From: Afipia sp. 1NLS2
GTDB taxonomy: Bacteria > Pseudomonadota > Alphaproteobacteria > Rhizobiales > Xanthobacteraceae
Direction of reading: 5' to 3'
Assembly (NCBI RefSeq): GCF_000178995.1
Contig: NZ_ADVZ01000003.1
Span: 1-64,000 of the forward strand
DNA: 64,000 nucleotides
Of the stretch, positions 36,141 through 44,618 are shown one piece after another. The position numbers were made by a program, and so were the translations under genes. Every line of letters starts with the position of its first letter. Positions within the stretch are counted from its first letter, which is position 1. The notes beneath the pieces are model-generated. The model saw only the letters and a list, made by a program, of their open reading frames with translations. It did not search any database and was not told the DNA's origin.

Positions 36141-37310
36141 ATGACCGTCCGTATCGTCGATATCCGCGAAGTCACCAAGCCGATCGCCTCGCCGATCCGC
36201 AACGCCTATATCGATTTCTCGAAAATGACATCGAGCCTTGTTGCGGTAGTCACCAATGTGGTGCGCGACGGCAAGACGGTGGTCGGTTACGGATTCAATT
36301 CCAATGGCCGTTACGGGCAGGGCGGGCTGATCCGCGAGCGTTTCGCGCAGCGTGTCCTGGAGGCCGATCCGAAAACATTGCTCGACGAGAGCGGCGACAA
36401 TCTCGACCCGCATAAGGTGTGGGCGACGTTGATGACCAACGAGAAGCCCGGCGGTCACGGCGAGCGCTCGGTCGCGGTCGGCACCATCGACATGGCGGTG
36501 TGGGATGCGGTGGCGAAGATCGCGGGCAAGCCGCTGTTTCGCCTGCTCGCGGAGCGGCACAAGCGCGAGGCCAATCCGCGCGTGTTCGTCTATGCCGCCG
36601 GCGGTTACTATTATCCTGGCAAGGACAATTCGGCGCTGCGCGCGGAAATGCGCGGCTATCTCGATCGCGGCTATAATGTCGTGAAGATAAAGATCGGCGG
36701 TGCGCCGCTCGAGGAGGATCGCCAGCGCATCGAGGCCGTGCTCAAGGAGATTGGTAGCGGCGCGCAACTCGCGGTCGACGCCAATGGACGTTTCGATTTG
36801 GAGACCGGCATGGCTTACGCCAAGATGCTGCGCGATTATCCGTTGTTTTGGTACGAAGAGGTCGGCGATCCGCTCGATTTCCAGTTGCAGGCGGCACTGG
36901 CCGAATTCTACCCGGGGCCGATGGCGACCGGCGAGAATCTGTTCAGCCATCAGGATGCGCGCAATTTGATCCGCTATGGCGGCATGCGGCCGGACCGCGA
37001 CTGGCTGCAATTCGACTGCGCGCTGTCCTACGGCCTTGTCGAATATCTGCGCACGCTCGACATGCTGCACATCCATGGCTGGTCGCCGTCGCGCTGCATC
37101 CCGCATGGCGGACACCAGATGTCGCTCAATATCGCGGCAGGCCTCGGCCTTGGCGGCAATGAGAGCTACCCCGACCTGTTCCAGCCCTATGGCGGTTTCC
37201 CGGACGGGGTGCGGGTCGAGAATGGCCACATCACCATGCCGGACCTGCCGGGCATCGGCTTCGAGGGCAAGTCCGATCTCTATAAAGAGATGAAGGCGCT
37301 GGCGTCATAA
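36141..37310 (+). CDS. tarD: D(-)-tartrate dehydratase, enolase superfamily
   Basis: A 389-residue member of the mandelate racemase subgroup. Counting from ATG 36141, the KxK base is Lys184 (VVKIKIGG), the first metal ligand is Asp213 (AVDANGRF), and the catalytic His in CIPHGGHQ is His322. These are the positions I recall for the characterised Bradyrhizobium TarD, which converts D-tartrate to oxaloacetate. Extended segments such as FNSNGRYGQGG and YPDLFQPYGGFPDG also fit that enzyme. An upstream ATG at 36129 adds four residues. No tartrate transporter or regulator is next to it; a MEKHLA gene is divergent. Confidence 0.9.
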   Translation: MTVRIVDIREVTKPIASPIRNAYIDFSKMTSSLVAVVTNVVRDGKTVVGYGFNSNGRYGQGGLIRERFAQRVLEADPKTLLDESGDNLDPHKVWATLMTNEKPGGHGERSVAVGTIDMAVWDAVAKIAGKPLFRLLAERHKREANPRVFVYAAGGYYYPGKDNSALRAEMRGYLDRGYNVVKIKIGGAPLEEDRQRIEAVLKEIGSGAQLAVDANGRFDLETGMAYAKMLRDYPLFWYEEVGDPLDFQLQAALAEFYPGPMATGENLFSHQDARNLIRYGGMRPDRDWLQFDCALSYGLVEYLRTLDMLHIHGWSPSRCIPHGGHQMSLNIAAGLGLGGNESYPDLFQPYGGFPDGVRVENGHITMPDLPGIGFEGKSDLYKEMKALAS

Positions 37311-37366
37311 CGCCGCGCCGATGGCGGCCAGGAACGCAATCAAAACCGCAATATCGTGGTCCGCAA

Positions 37367-37383
37367 TTTAAAACCGTTCTAAT
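37367..37383. promoter_or_regulatory. Iron control element (Irr box) upstream of feoA
   Basis: TTTAAAACCGTTCTAAT matches the Irr-binding ICE consensus TTTAGAA-N3-TTCTAAA, with one mismatch in each half. It lies 76 bases upstream of the feoA start. Irr is the iron-responsive regulator of rhizobia and relatives, so control of ferrous iron uptake is biologically sensible. Confidence 0.55.
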
Positions 37384-37409
37384 CTGGTGCCCGATCAACC
37401 TCCATTGAC

Positions 37410-37423
37410 TTGATCGAAATCGA
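37410..37423. promoter_or_regulatory. FNR/FixK-like box upstream of feoA
   Basis: TTGATCGAAATCGA differs from the FNR/FixK consensus TTGAT-N4-ATCAA at a single position. It is centred about 42 bases before the feoA start codon and 27 bases after the Irr-like box. Low-oxygen control of feoAB is known in other bacteria; here it is inferred. Confidence 0.4.
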
Positions 37424-37458
37424 TCCTTGGGCCAGTTGATGTCCTAAGGACACCGCAC

Positions 37459-37743
37459 ATGAATAACGACCATAAGCCCAATGCCGGCAACGGAGCGATC
37501 TGCCTCGGCGAGACCCCGCGCGGCTTTCGCGGCCTGATCGAAACGATCACCGTGGCTGGCGATCATAATGGCGTGCCTGCGGCGGAGATCGAGCGTCGGC
37601 TGCTCGAACTTGGCTTCGTCGAGGGCGCGCGGGTCGAGGTGCTTCATGAAGGCCCGATTGCGGGCGATCCGATCGCCGTGCGTGTCGACAACAACACCAT
37701 TGCCTTGCGCCGCCGCGAAGCGATGTCGATTTTCGTGGCCTGA
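37459..37743 (+). CDS. feoA: FeoA family ferrous iron transport protein
   Basis: A 94-residue cytoplasmic SH3-like protein that works with FeoB. The conserved core runs from FRGLIETITV through ERRLLELGFVEGARVEVLHEGPIAGDPIAVRVDNNTIALRRREA. It lies six bases before feoB. The upstream 148 bases carry an Irr-like box and an FNR-like box, suggesting iron and oxygen control. Confidence 0.92.
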   Translation: MNNDHKPNAGNGAICLGETPRGFRGLIETITVAGDHNGVPAAEIERRLLELGFVEGARVEVLHEGPIAGDPIAVRVDNNTIALRRREAMSIFVA

Positions 37744-37749
37744 TCGGCA

Positions 37750-39633
37750 ATGACCAGTATCACCGAGCTCCGGTCGTGGCGCTTCGCGCTGGTCGGCACC
37801 CCCAACAGCGGCAAGACCGCTCTGTTCAACGCGCTGACCGGCAGCCGCCAGAAGGTTGCCAATTATCCCGGCGTCACGGTGGAGCGGAAGACCGGCACTT
37901 TCCAGACGCTATCGGGTCACCGGATCGATCTGGTCGATCTGCCCGGCACTTATTCGTTGCGCGGCCGCAGCCCGGACGAGGAAGTGACGCGCGACATGGT
38001 GCTCGGCCGCTTCGCGACCGAAGCACAGCCCGATCTGTTGTTGTGCGTGGCGGATGCCACCAATCTGCGCGTGGCGCTGCGCCTCGTCACCGAACTCAAG
38101 CGCGCCGGGCGGCCGATGCTGCTGGTCCTCAACATGATCGATATCGCCCGTCGCCGCGGCATCGAGATCGATCTGGGCAAACTGGAGGACGAACTCGGCA
38201 TTCCGGTGGTCACCTCCACAGCTGTGCGCCGGGGTGGCACCGAGGAATTATTGCGCCGCCTCGATGAGCTTGCCGCCGACGGCGCGGGCAAGGCTGGTGA
38301 AAACAAATGGACCGCGCCGACTGCCGCCGACCTGCGCGCGGCGCAACGCGAGGCCGATCGCGTCATCAAGGCCGCCGTCAGCGAACCGGCGCGGCCTGAC
38401 ACGCTGACCAGTCGTATCGATGCGGTGCTGCTGCACCCGGTTGCGGGACTCATTATTCTATTAGCCGTGCTGTTCGTCATGTTCCAGGGCGTGTTCGCCT
38501 GGGCGCAGCCGATCATGGACCTGATCTCCGGCGGGTTCGATGTCCTCGGCAAGCTCGCTCATGATCTGCTGCCGGACGGGCTGTTGCAGAGCTTCATCCA
38601 GAAGGGCGTGATTGCAGGCGTTGGCAGCGTCATTGTGTTCCTGCCACAGATCATGATCCTGTTTCTGTTCATCCTGCTCCTGGAAGACCTCGGCTACATG
38701 GCGCGCGCGGCCTTCCTGATGGATCGCATCATGGGCGGCGCGGGCCTGCATGGGCGTGCATTCATTCCGCTGCTGTCGAGCTTCGCTTGCGCCATTCCCG
38801 GCATCATGGCGACGCGCGTGATCGACAACCGGCGCGACCGCCTCACCACCATCATGGTCGCGCCGCTGATGACATGCTCGGCGCGTATTCCGGTCTACAC
38901 GCTTATTATCGGCGCATTCGTGCCGGATCGCACGGTCGGGGGCATAGTCGGATTGCAGGGCCTCGTGATGTTCGGCCTCTACACCATTGGCATTTTCAGC
39001 GCACTTGCGGTGTCCTTCGTCGCCAATCATTTCTTCTGGCGCGAGAGCGCGACGCCGCCCTTCATGCTCGAATTGCCCGACTACAAGCTGCCGCAACTGC
39101 GCAGCGTGGCGATGGCGCTCTACACCCGTGTGATGATGTTCCTCAAGCGCGCGGGCACCACAATCTTCTCGATGATGGTGGTGATCTGGTTCCTGGCGTC
39201 GTTCCCACGCGCGCCGGTGGGCGCGACCGAACCCGCCATCAATTACAGTCTGGCCTCCATCCTCGGACGCTGGATCGAGCCGGCATTGGCGCCGGTCGGT
39301 TTCAACTGGCAGATCAGCGTTGCGCTTATTCCCGGCATGGCAGCGCGGGAAGTCTCGGTCGCTTCACTCGGCACGATCTACGCCATCGGCGGTGGCGACG
39401 AGGCATCGGCGCAAATCGGTCAGGCGCTTGCCAACAACTGGAGCCTCGCTACCGCGCTCGCGTTCCTCGCGTGGTTTATCTTCGCCCCGCAATGCGCCTC
39501 GACGCTCGCGGTGATCCGGCGCGAGACCGGTGGCTGGCGCTGGATGTTCATCACCTTCTTCTACATGCTGGCGCTGGCCTATCTCGCAGCCTTCATCACC
39601 TTCCACACCGCCGTGGCGCTGGGCTGGGGCTAG
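37750..39633 (+). CDS. feoB: FeoB, ferrous iron transport GTPase/permease
   Basis: A 627-residue inner-membrane ferrous iron transporter. The N-terminal G domain has G1 GTPNSGKTALFNALTG (about residues 17-32), the G3 motif DLPGTYS and the G4 region NMID. A helical linker follows, then membrane helices from about residue 220 with the conserved blocks GYMARAAFLMDRIMGGAGLHGRAFIPLLSSFACAIPGIMATR and PLMTCSARIPVY containing the important Cys. No FeoC gene follows. It is transcribed with feoA; the next gene is convergent. Confidence 0.97.
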   Translation: MTSITELRSWRFALVGTPNSGKTALFNALTGSRQKVANYPGVTVERKTGTFQTLSGHRIDLVDLPGTYSLRGRSPDEEVTRDMVLGRFATEAQPDLLLCVADATNLRVALRLVTELKRAGRPMLLVLNMIDIARRRGIEIDLGKLEDELGIPVVTSTAVRRGGTEELLRRLDELAADGAGKAGENKWTAPTAADLRAAQREADRVIKAAVSEPARPDTLTSRIDAVLLHPVAGLIILLAVLFVMFQGVFAWAQPIMDLISGGFDVLGKLAHDLLPDGLLQSFIQKGVIAGVGSVIVFLPQIMILFLFILLLEDLGYMARAAFLMDRIMGGAGLHGRAFIPLLSSFACAIPGIMATRVIDNRRDRLTTIMVAPLMTCSARIPVYTLIIGAFVPDRTVGGIVGLQGLVMFGLYTIGIFSALAVSFVANHFFWRESATPPFMLELPDYKLPQLRSVAMALYTRVMMFLKRAGTTIFSMMVVIWFLASFPRAPVGATEPAINYSLASILGRWIEPALAPVGFNWQISVALIPGMAAREVSVASLGTIYAIGGGDEASAQIGQALANNWSLATALAFLAWFIFAPQCASTLAVIRRETGGWRWMFITFFYMLALAYLAAFITFHTAVALGWG

Positions 39634-39634
39634 C

Positions 39635-40129
39635 TTAAGCGGTTCGCGCGGCGAGCAGGTTGTTGAGATCGAGGCGGCGTGTGAACATCGCCAGCGAGCC
39701 GTCGGCGTTGCGCGGCCATTCCTCTTTCGGCCGATCCCAATAAAGCTCGACGCCGTTCTGGTCCGGGTCCCTTAAATAAAGCGCCTCGCTGACGCCGTGA
39801 TCGCTGGCGCCGTCGAGCGGGATGTTCGCTTCGATCAGGCGGTGGAGCGCATCGGCCAGATTGGCGCGCGTGGGATACAGGATCGCAGTGTGAAACAGCC
39901 CGGTCGTGCCCGGCGCGGGTGGCGAGCCGCCTTTGCTCTCCCACGTGTTGAGGCCGATGTGGTGATGATAGCCGCCGGCCGAGATAAAGGCGGCCTGATC
40001 GCCATAGGTCTGCATCAGCTCGAAGCCGAGTACGCCGCAATAGAAGCCGAGCGCACGTTCAAGATCGGCCACTTTGAGATGGACGTGGCCGATCCGCGTA
40101 CCGGCCGCAATCGGCTTCGGATTTATCAT
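39635..40129 (-). CDS. VOC (glyoxalase/bleomycin-resistance) family protein
   Basis: A 164-residue protein of the vicinal oxygen chelate fold, starting IGHVHLKVADLERALGFYCGVLGFELMQTYGDQAAFISAGGYHHHIGLN. The His of GHVHLKV, the His of HHHIGLN and the Glu of NGVELYWDRP are likely metal ligands. The overall pattern is like catechol 2,3-dioxygenase-like glyoxalases. The substrate cannot be inferred. It is convergent with feoB, separated by one base, and lies 9 bases downstream of the amino-acid binding protein gene. Confidence 0.85.
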   Translation of the reverse strand: MINPKPIAAGTRIGHVHLKVADLERALGFYCGVLGFELMQTYGDQAAFISAGGYHHHIGLNTWESKGGSPPAPGTTGLFHTAILYPTRANLADALHRLIEANIPLDGASDHGVSEALYLRDPDQNGVELYWDRPKEEWPRNADGSLAMFTRRLDLNNLLAARTA

Positions 40130-40138
40130 GCCGTGTCC

Positions 40139-41191
40139 TCAGCGGATCGGCGGGGCGTACTGGATGCCGCCCGCGTTCCATAGCTGGTTAAGGCCGCGTG
40201 GAATGCCGAGCTTGGAGCCGAGGCCGACATTGCGCTCGTAGACCTCGCCGTAATTGCCGACATGGCGAATGATGCGTGCCGCCCAGTCCTTGGTCAGGCC
40301 AAGCTCCTCGCCATAATTGCCCTCGGTGCCGACGAGCCGCATCACGTCCGGTTTCTTCGACTTCAGCGCCTCGTCGATGTTCTTTGAGGTGACGCCGAGC
40401 TCCTCGGCGTTGAGCATCGCATAGACCGCCCATTTCACGATCAGCATCCACTGGTCGTCGCGCTGGCGCACCACGGGCGCGAGCGGTTCCTTGGAGATGA
40501 TGTCGGCAAGAATGACGTGATCGTCCGGTTTAGCGAGGTTCTGCCGGTAGGCGTAAAGCTGCGAGGTGTCGGTGGTCAGCACGTCGCACTTGCCGGCTTC
40601 ATAGGCCTTGAGCATGTCGCTGACATTTCCGAACTTCATCTCATCATAGGTGATGTTGTTGACCTTGAAGTAATCCGCGAGGTTGAGTTGCGTCGTGGTG
40701 TCGGACTGTACGCAGACGCGGGTACCGCCAAGCTCCAGCGCGGAATCGACGTTGCGCGAGCGCCTGACCATGAAGCCTTCGCCGTCATAATAAGAGACCG
40801 CCGCGAAGGTGAGGTCGTAATCGACCTCACGCGACATGCTCCATGTCGAGTTGCGCGACAGGATGTCCACCTTGCGGTTCTGCAATTCCTTGAAACGCTG
40901 GTTGGTGTCGAGCGGAATGAAATTGACCTTGGTGGCATCGTCGAAGACCGCGGCCGCGACCGCGCGGCAGATGTCGACGTCGAAGCCCGACCAGTTGCCG
41001 TTCGCATCCTTGTTGGCGAAGCCGGGCAGCCCGGCATTGACGCCGCAGTTCACCGCACCGCGTTTCACCGTACGTTTCAGTGTCTGGGTGTCGTAACGGT
41101 CCAGTGCAGTGAATGCGCCGACCGCGACGATCAGGGCGGCGAAGAGCCCGAGCAACAGGCCCGAGCGGAAGGTGCGTGAAAAGATTGCCAT
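40139..41191 (-). CDS. Amino-acid ABC transporter periplasmic binding protein (AapJ/BztA type)
   Basis: A 350-residue solute-binding protein. It has an N-terminal signal/anchor helix (about residues 10-30) and then LKRTVKRGAVNCGVNAGLPGFANKDANGNWSGFDVDICRAVAAAVF, the family 3 binding-protein start seen in general L-amino acid systems (AapJ, BztA). The late CDVLTTDTSQLYAYR segment also fits. I prefer ATG 41191; an upstream ATG at 41212 adds seven residues. No permease or ATPase genes are adjacent, so it is an orphan here and its partners must be elsewhere. Confidence 0.88.
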   Translation of the reverse strand: MAIFSRTFRSGLLLGLFAALIVAVGAFTALDRYDTQTLKRTVKRGAVNCGVNAGLPGFANKDANGNWSGFDVDICRAVAAAVFDDATKVNFIPLDTNQRFKELQNRKVDILSRNSTWSMSREVDYDLTFAAVSYYDGEGFMVRRSRNVDSALELGGTRVCVQSDTTTQLNLADYFKVNNITYDEMKFGNVSDMLKAYEAGKCDVLTTDTSQLYAYRQNLAKPDDHVILADIISKEPLAPVVRQRDDQWMLIVKWAVYAMLNAEELGVTSKNIDEALKSKKPDVMRLVGTEGNYGEELGLTKDWAARIIRHVGNYGEVYERNVGLGSKLGIPRGLNQLWNAGGIQYAPPIR

Positions 41192-41233
41192 GTCGATGCC
41201 CCGTTTCCCCAATCGGTCAAGACTGTAGCGGAA

Positions 41234-41845
41234 TCAGATCTGCGGCTTCTGCCGGACGACGACTTTGGTGCCGACCGGAATGCGATCGTAGAGGTCGATG
41301 ATGTCGGCATTGACCAGCCGGAAGCAGCCGGACGACACCGCCGTGCCGATGGTCTGCGGCTGGTTGGTGCCGTGGATACGGTACACCGTGCTGCCGAGAT
41401 AGAGCGCGCGTGCGCCCATCGGATTGCCGGGGCCGCCCGCCATGAAGCGCGGCAGATAAGGCTGGCGCTGAATCATTTCCGGCGGCGGCGTCCAGTCCGG
41501 CCATTCCTGCTTGCGGCTGATCTTCAGAAGCCCCTGCCACTGGAAGCCCTCGCGCCCGACACCAATGCCGTAGCGCAATGCGCGTCCGTTGCCCTGCACG
41601 ACATAAAGAAAGCGCTCGGAGGTGGAGACGATGATGGTGCCCGGCGGTTCGGTGGTGCGATAGAACACCGTGGTTCGCTTGAACTCCGGCGGCAATTCTT
41701 CTTCCGCCTCGCTCGGTACGTAGCCGGGCTGGTCGCCGTCAACATACTGGGCCGGGTAGCGGCCTTGCGCGGCGGCGGGAGGAGTAGTCATGGCGGCGAA
41801 GGCCGCGAGACAGGTGACAAGGGGAAGCAGCCGGGATGCGATCAT
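41234..41845 (-). CDS. L,D-transpeptidase (YkuD domain)
   Basis: A 203-residue exported protein with an N-terminal signal peptide (LPLVTCLAAFAAMTTPPAAA). The YkuD domain includes ERFLYVVQGNGRALRYGIGVGREGFQWQGLLKI and the catalytic stretch HGTNQPQTIGTAVSSGCFRLVN with the His and Cys. Such enzymes form 3-3 cross-links in peptidoglycan or attach proteins to it. The KISRKQEWPDWTPPPEMI segment is typical of alphaproteobacterial members. It is a single gene on the minus strand. Confidence 0.92.
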   Translation of the reverse strand: MIASRLLPLVTCLAAFAAMTTPPAAAQGRYPAQYVDGDQPGYVPSEAEEELPPEFKRTTVFYRTTEPPGTIIVSTSERFLYVVQGNGRALRYGIGVGREGFQWQGLLKISRKQEWPDWTPPPEMIQRQPYLPRFMAGGPGNPMGARALYLGSTVYRIHGTNQPQTIGTAVSSGCFRLVNADIIDLYDRIPVGTKVVVRQKPQI

Positions 41846-41952
41846 GGGAGGGCTCCGGATTTATGGCTGCTATCAAATCCGACGGCTGCGACGCTGGCAA
41901 GTGATCCGGCGGATAGAGATTCCGTTCGTTCAAATTTTATCGGAGCGGTCAC

Positions 41953-42087
41953 TTACCGGTGTGGAGCGATCCAGAGTCGCAGGATGTAGGAGATCAGCGC
42001 GACAGTGCCGACGCCGCCAAGCCACAGGGCGGCAAACCAGATCAGCCGCGTCATGAGCGGCCGAGGTGGCGGTTCGGGCTCAGTCAA
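41953..42087 (-). CDS. DUF2474 microprotein of cytochrome bd
   Basis: A 44-residue single-helix membrane protein. The core after Met (ATG 42054) reads MTRLIWFAALWLGGVGTVAL and continues SYILRLWIAPHR. DUF2474 proteins are found directly after cydAB of the cyanide-insensitive type and may have a CydX-like stabilising role. The TTG at 42087 would start two bases inside the cydB stop and gives a proline-rich leader; the alternative ATG 42054 gives 33 residues. The exact start is uncertain. Confidence 0.75.
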   Translation of the reverse strand: MTEPEPPPRPLMTRLIWFAALWLGGVGTVALISYILRLWIAPHR

Positions 42088-43097
42088 TGGTAGCCGCTTC
42101 CTGCCTGGACCTTGCCGCGAAATACCCAATAGGCCCATGACGTGTAAGCCAGGATGAGCGGCACCAGGATGGCGACACCTACCAGCATGAACTTCAGGCT
42201 CTTCTCCGGGGCGGCCGCCTGCCAGATCGTGATGCTGTTCGGCACCACGTAAGGCCACATGCTGATGCCGAGCCCCGCATAGGACAGGCCGAACAAAAGG
42301 AGCGTCAGGAAGAACGGCCTGTAATCGTGGCGGTTCTTCAGGTTCACAATCAGGAGCGCGGTGACGATGGCGACCGCGAGCGGCACCTGTGCCGTCAGCA
42401 TCACGTTCGGCCATGCGAACCAGCGTTCGGCATAGCCGTTTTGGAGGAACGGCGTGGCGAGGCTGACGGCGCCGATCGCGGCAAGCGTTGCGAACAACAG
42501 CCGCCAGCTCAGGTGATAGGCGCGTGCGCGCAAGTCGCCTTCAGTCTTCATCACGAGCCAAGTTGCACCGAGCAGGCTGTAACCTGCAATGACCGACAAC
42601 CCGGTCAGGATGCTGAACGGCGTCAGCCAGTCCCACCAGCCGCCGCCGTAATGACGGCCTGCGACTGGCACGCCTTGCAGGATCGCGCCGAGCGCGATGC
42701 CCTGCGCCAGTGCTGCGAGCAGCGAGCCTCCGGCAAAGGCAGTATCCCAGCGGTTGCGGTCGCTTTGCTGGGTGCGCCAGCGGAATTCAAAGGCGACACC
42801 GCGAAAGATCAGGCCGATCAGCATCGCGATCATCGGCGTGTAGAGCGCGGGCATCAGCACGGCATAGGCTAGCGGGAAGGCCGCCATCAGTCCGCCGCCG
42901 CCGAGCACCAGCCACGTCTCGTTGCCGTCCCACACCGGCGCGACGGAGTTCATGATGATGTCGCGGTCCTCCTTTGTGGAGAACAGCGGAAACAGCATGC
43001 CGAGCCCGAGGTCGAATCCGTCCATCACCACGTACATGAACACCGCGAAAGCGATGATGAACGCCCAGATCGTCGGAAGGTCGATCATCGCGCTCAT
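42084..43097 (-). CDS. cydB: Cytochrome bd-type quinol oxidase subunit II
   Basis: A 337-residue inner-membrane subunit of the bd oxidase. The start MSAMIDLPTIWAFIIAFAVFMYVVMDGFDLGLG is typical of CydB/CioB. Eight or more helices follow, including NSVAPVWDGNETWLVLGGGGLMAAFPLAY. ATG 43097 overlaps the cydA stop (ATGA), which fixes the start; the frame is open farther upstream only as a shadow of cydA. Together with CydA it transfers electrons from quinol to O2. Confidence 0.95.
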   Translation of the reverse strand: MSAMIDLPTIWAFIIAFAVFMYVVMDGFDLGLGMLFPLFSTKEDRDIIMNSVAPVWDGNETWLVLGGGGLMAAFPLAYAVLMPALYTPMIAMLIGLIFRGVAFEFRWRTQQSDRNRWDTAFAGGSLLAALAQGIALGAILQGVPVAGRHYGGGWWDWLTPFSILTGLSVIAGYSLLGATWLVMKTEGDLRARAYHLSWRLLFATLAAIGAVSLATPFLQNGYAERWFAWPNVMLTAQVPLAVAIVTALLIVNLKNRHDYRPFFLTLLLFGLSYAGLGISMWPYVVPNSITIWQAAAPEKSLKFMLVGVAILVPLILAYTSWAYWVFRGKVQAGSGYH

Positions 43098-44515
43098 GAG
43101 CGATGCTCCTGCGTAAGGTGCGCCGGGCCGGGCATGATGCCAGCCGCGCGGACCGGCGCATCCCGGGTCGGGCCTTCCTCGCCGTGATGCGGCGCCGCCG
43201 CCATCAGACGCAGGATGTAGAAGATGCCGACGGTGAACACCGCGAAGTAGACCACGATGAAGGCGATTAGCGAGGAGGCGACGGCAGGCGTGTCGAGCGG
43301 CGAGGCGCCATCGGCGGTCCGCAACAGCCCCCAGATGAGATAGGGCTGCCGGCCCGCCTCGGTGGTGATCCAGCCTGCGATGACGGCAATGAATCCTGTC
43401 GGGCCCATCGCCAGCGCATAACGATGCAGCCATTTCGAATCATACAGTGTCCCGCGCCAGCGCGCCCAGAGGCTGAGCAGCCCGATGCCGAGCATGAGGA
43501 ATCCGATTCCGACCATGGTGCGGAACGACCAGAACACCAGCGGCACGTTCGGCCAGTCTTTGCGAGGCACGGTGTCGAGGCCCTTGAGCGGAGCGTCGAG
43601 CGAATGCTTGAGGATGAGCGACGATGCCTTCGGCACCTCGATGCTGTATTTGACGCGCGCATTCTTCTGGTCGGGCCAGCCGAACAGGATCAGCGGCGCA
43701 CCGTCGGGATGGCTCTGGAAGTGGCCTTCCATCGCCATCACCTTGGCAGGTTGATGCTCGAGCGTGTTGAGGCCATGCTGGTCCCCCGCGAAAATCTGGA
43801 TAGGCGCGACAATCGCGGCCATCCACATCGCCATTGAGAACATCATGCGTGGGCCTTCGCGAGACGGGTCACGCAGCAAATGCCAGGCGCCGACGCTGCC
43901 AACCGCGAAGGCGGTGGTGAGGTAGGACGCGAACACCATGTGCACCAGCCGATAAGGGAAGGAGGGATTGAAGATCACCTCCCACCAGTCGGTTGGCGTG
44001 AACTGACCCGCGGCATTGACGGCATATCCCGCCGGCGTTTGCATCCAGGAATTGGCCGACAGAATCCAGAACGCTGAGAACAGCGTGCCGGCCGCAACCA
44101 TCAGCGTTGCGAAAAAATGCAGTCTGTGGCCGACGCGCTTGAGGCCGAACAGCATCACGCCGAGAAATCCGGACTCCAGAAAGAATGCGGTGAGCACCTC
44201 ATAGGCCATCAACGGTCCGATGACGGAGCCGGCCTTGTCGGAGAACGTCGCCCAGTTGGTGCCGAACTGGTAGGACATGACAATGCCGGAGACCACGCCC
44301 ATGCCGAATCCGACAGCGAAAATCTTCAGCCAGTAATTGAAAAGGTTGATGAAAACCTCGCGGCCAGTCCACAGCCAGAGTGCTTCGAGCACGGCGAGAT
44401 AGCTGGCGAGGCCGATCGAGAAGACCGGAAACACGATGTGAAATGACATCGTGAAGGCGAACTGTGCGCGAGCCAGATCAATTGCGCTGATACCGTCCAT
44501 CATTGCGATATCCAT
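43094..44515 (-). CDS. cydA: Cytochrome bd-type quinol oxidase subunit I, cyanide-insensitive (CIO) type
   Basis: A 473-residue heme-binding subunit. The heme b595 ligand is His26 in FTMSFHIVFP. The other axial ligands are the His in RLVHMVFASYLTT (about residue 193) and the Met in SFRTMVGIG. The quinol-binding Q-loop is short (between GWPDQKN and VPLVFWSF), and GWITTEAGRQPY is present, both features of CioA-type oxidases. The 103 bases before it have no clear FNR/FixK box. It forms an operon with cydB and the DUF2474 gene. Confidence 0.95.
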   Translation of the reverse strand: MDIAMMDGISAIDLARAQFAFTMSFHIVFPVFSIGLASYLAVLEALWLWTGREVFINLFNYWLKIFAVGFGMGVVSGIVMSYQFGTNWATFSDKAGSVIGPLMAYEVLTAFFLESGFLGVMLFGLKRVGHRLHFFATLMVAAGTLFSAFWILSANSWMQTPAGYAVNAAGQFTPTDWWEVIFNPSFPYRLVHMVFASYLTTAFAVGSVGAWHLLRDPSREGPRMMFSMAMWMAAIVAPIQIFAGDQHGLNTLEHQPAKVMAMEGHFQSHPDGAPLILFGWPDQKNARVKYSIEVPKASSLILKHSLDAPLKGLDTVPRKDWPNVPLVFWSFRTMVGIGFLMLGIGLLSLWARWRGTLYDSKWLHRYALAMGPTGFIAVIAGWITTEAGRQPYLIWGLLRTADGASPLDTPAVASSLIAFIVVYFAVFTVGIFYILRLMAAAPHHGEEGPTRDAPVRAAGIMPGPAHLTQEHRS

Positions 44516-44618
44516 TCAGCCCTGCGTTCAGATATAGCACGGTGAAGGAGCCGTTCAACAACCGGTCTGTGTTGCGTTTTACGAATAAGGGCACAAACCG
44601 GTGATGAAAGCCACCGAT

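Noticed and set aside
36069-37229. 386-residue open frame antisense to the tartrate dehydratase gene
   Set aside because: Shadow of a strongly conserved enzyme; no ribosome-binding site or family motif.
44516-44618. FNR/FixK box before cydA
   Set aside because: No TTGAT-N4-ATCAA-like sequence could be found on either strand of this short gap.
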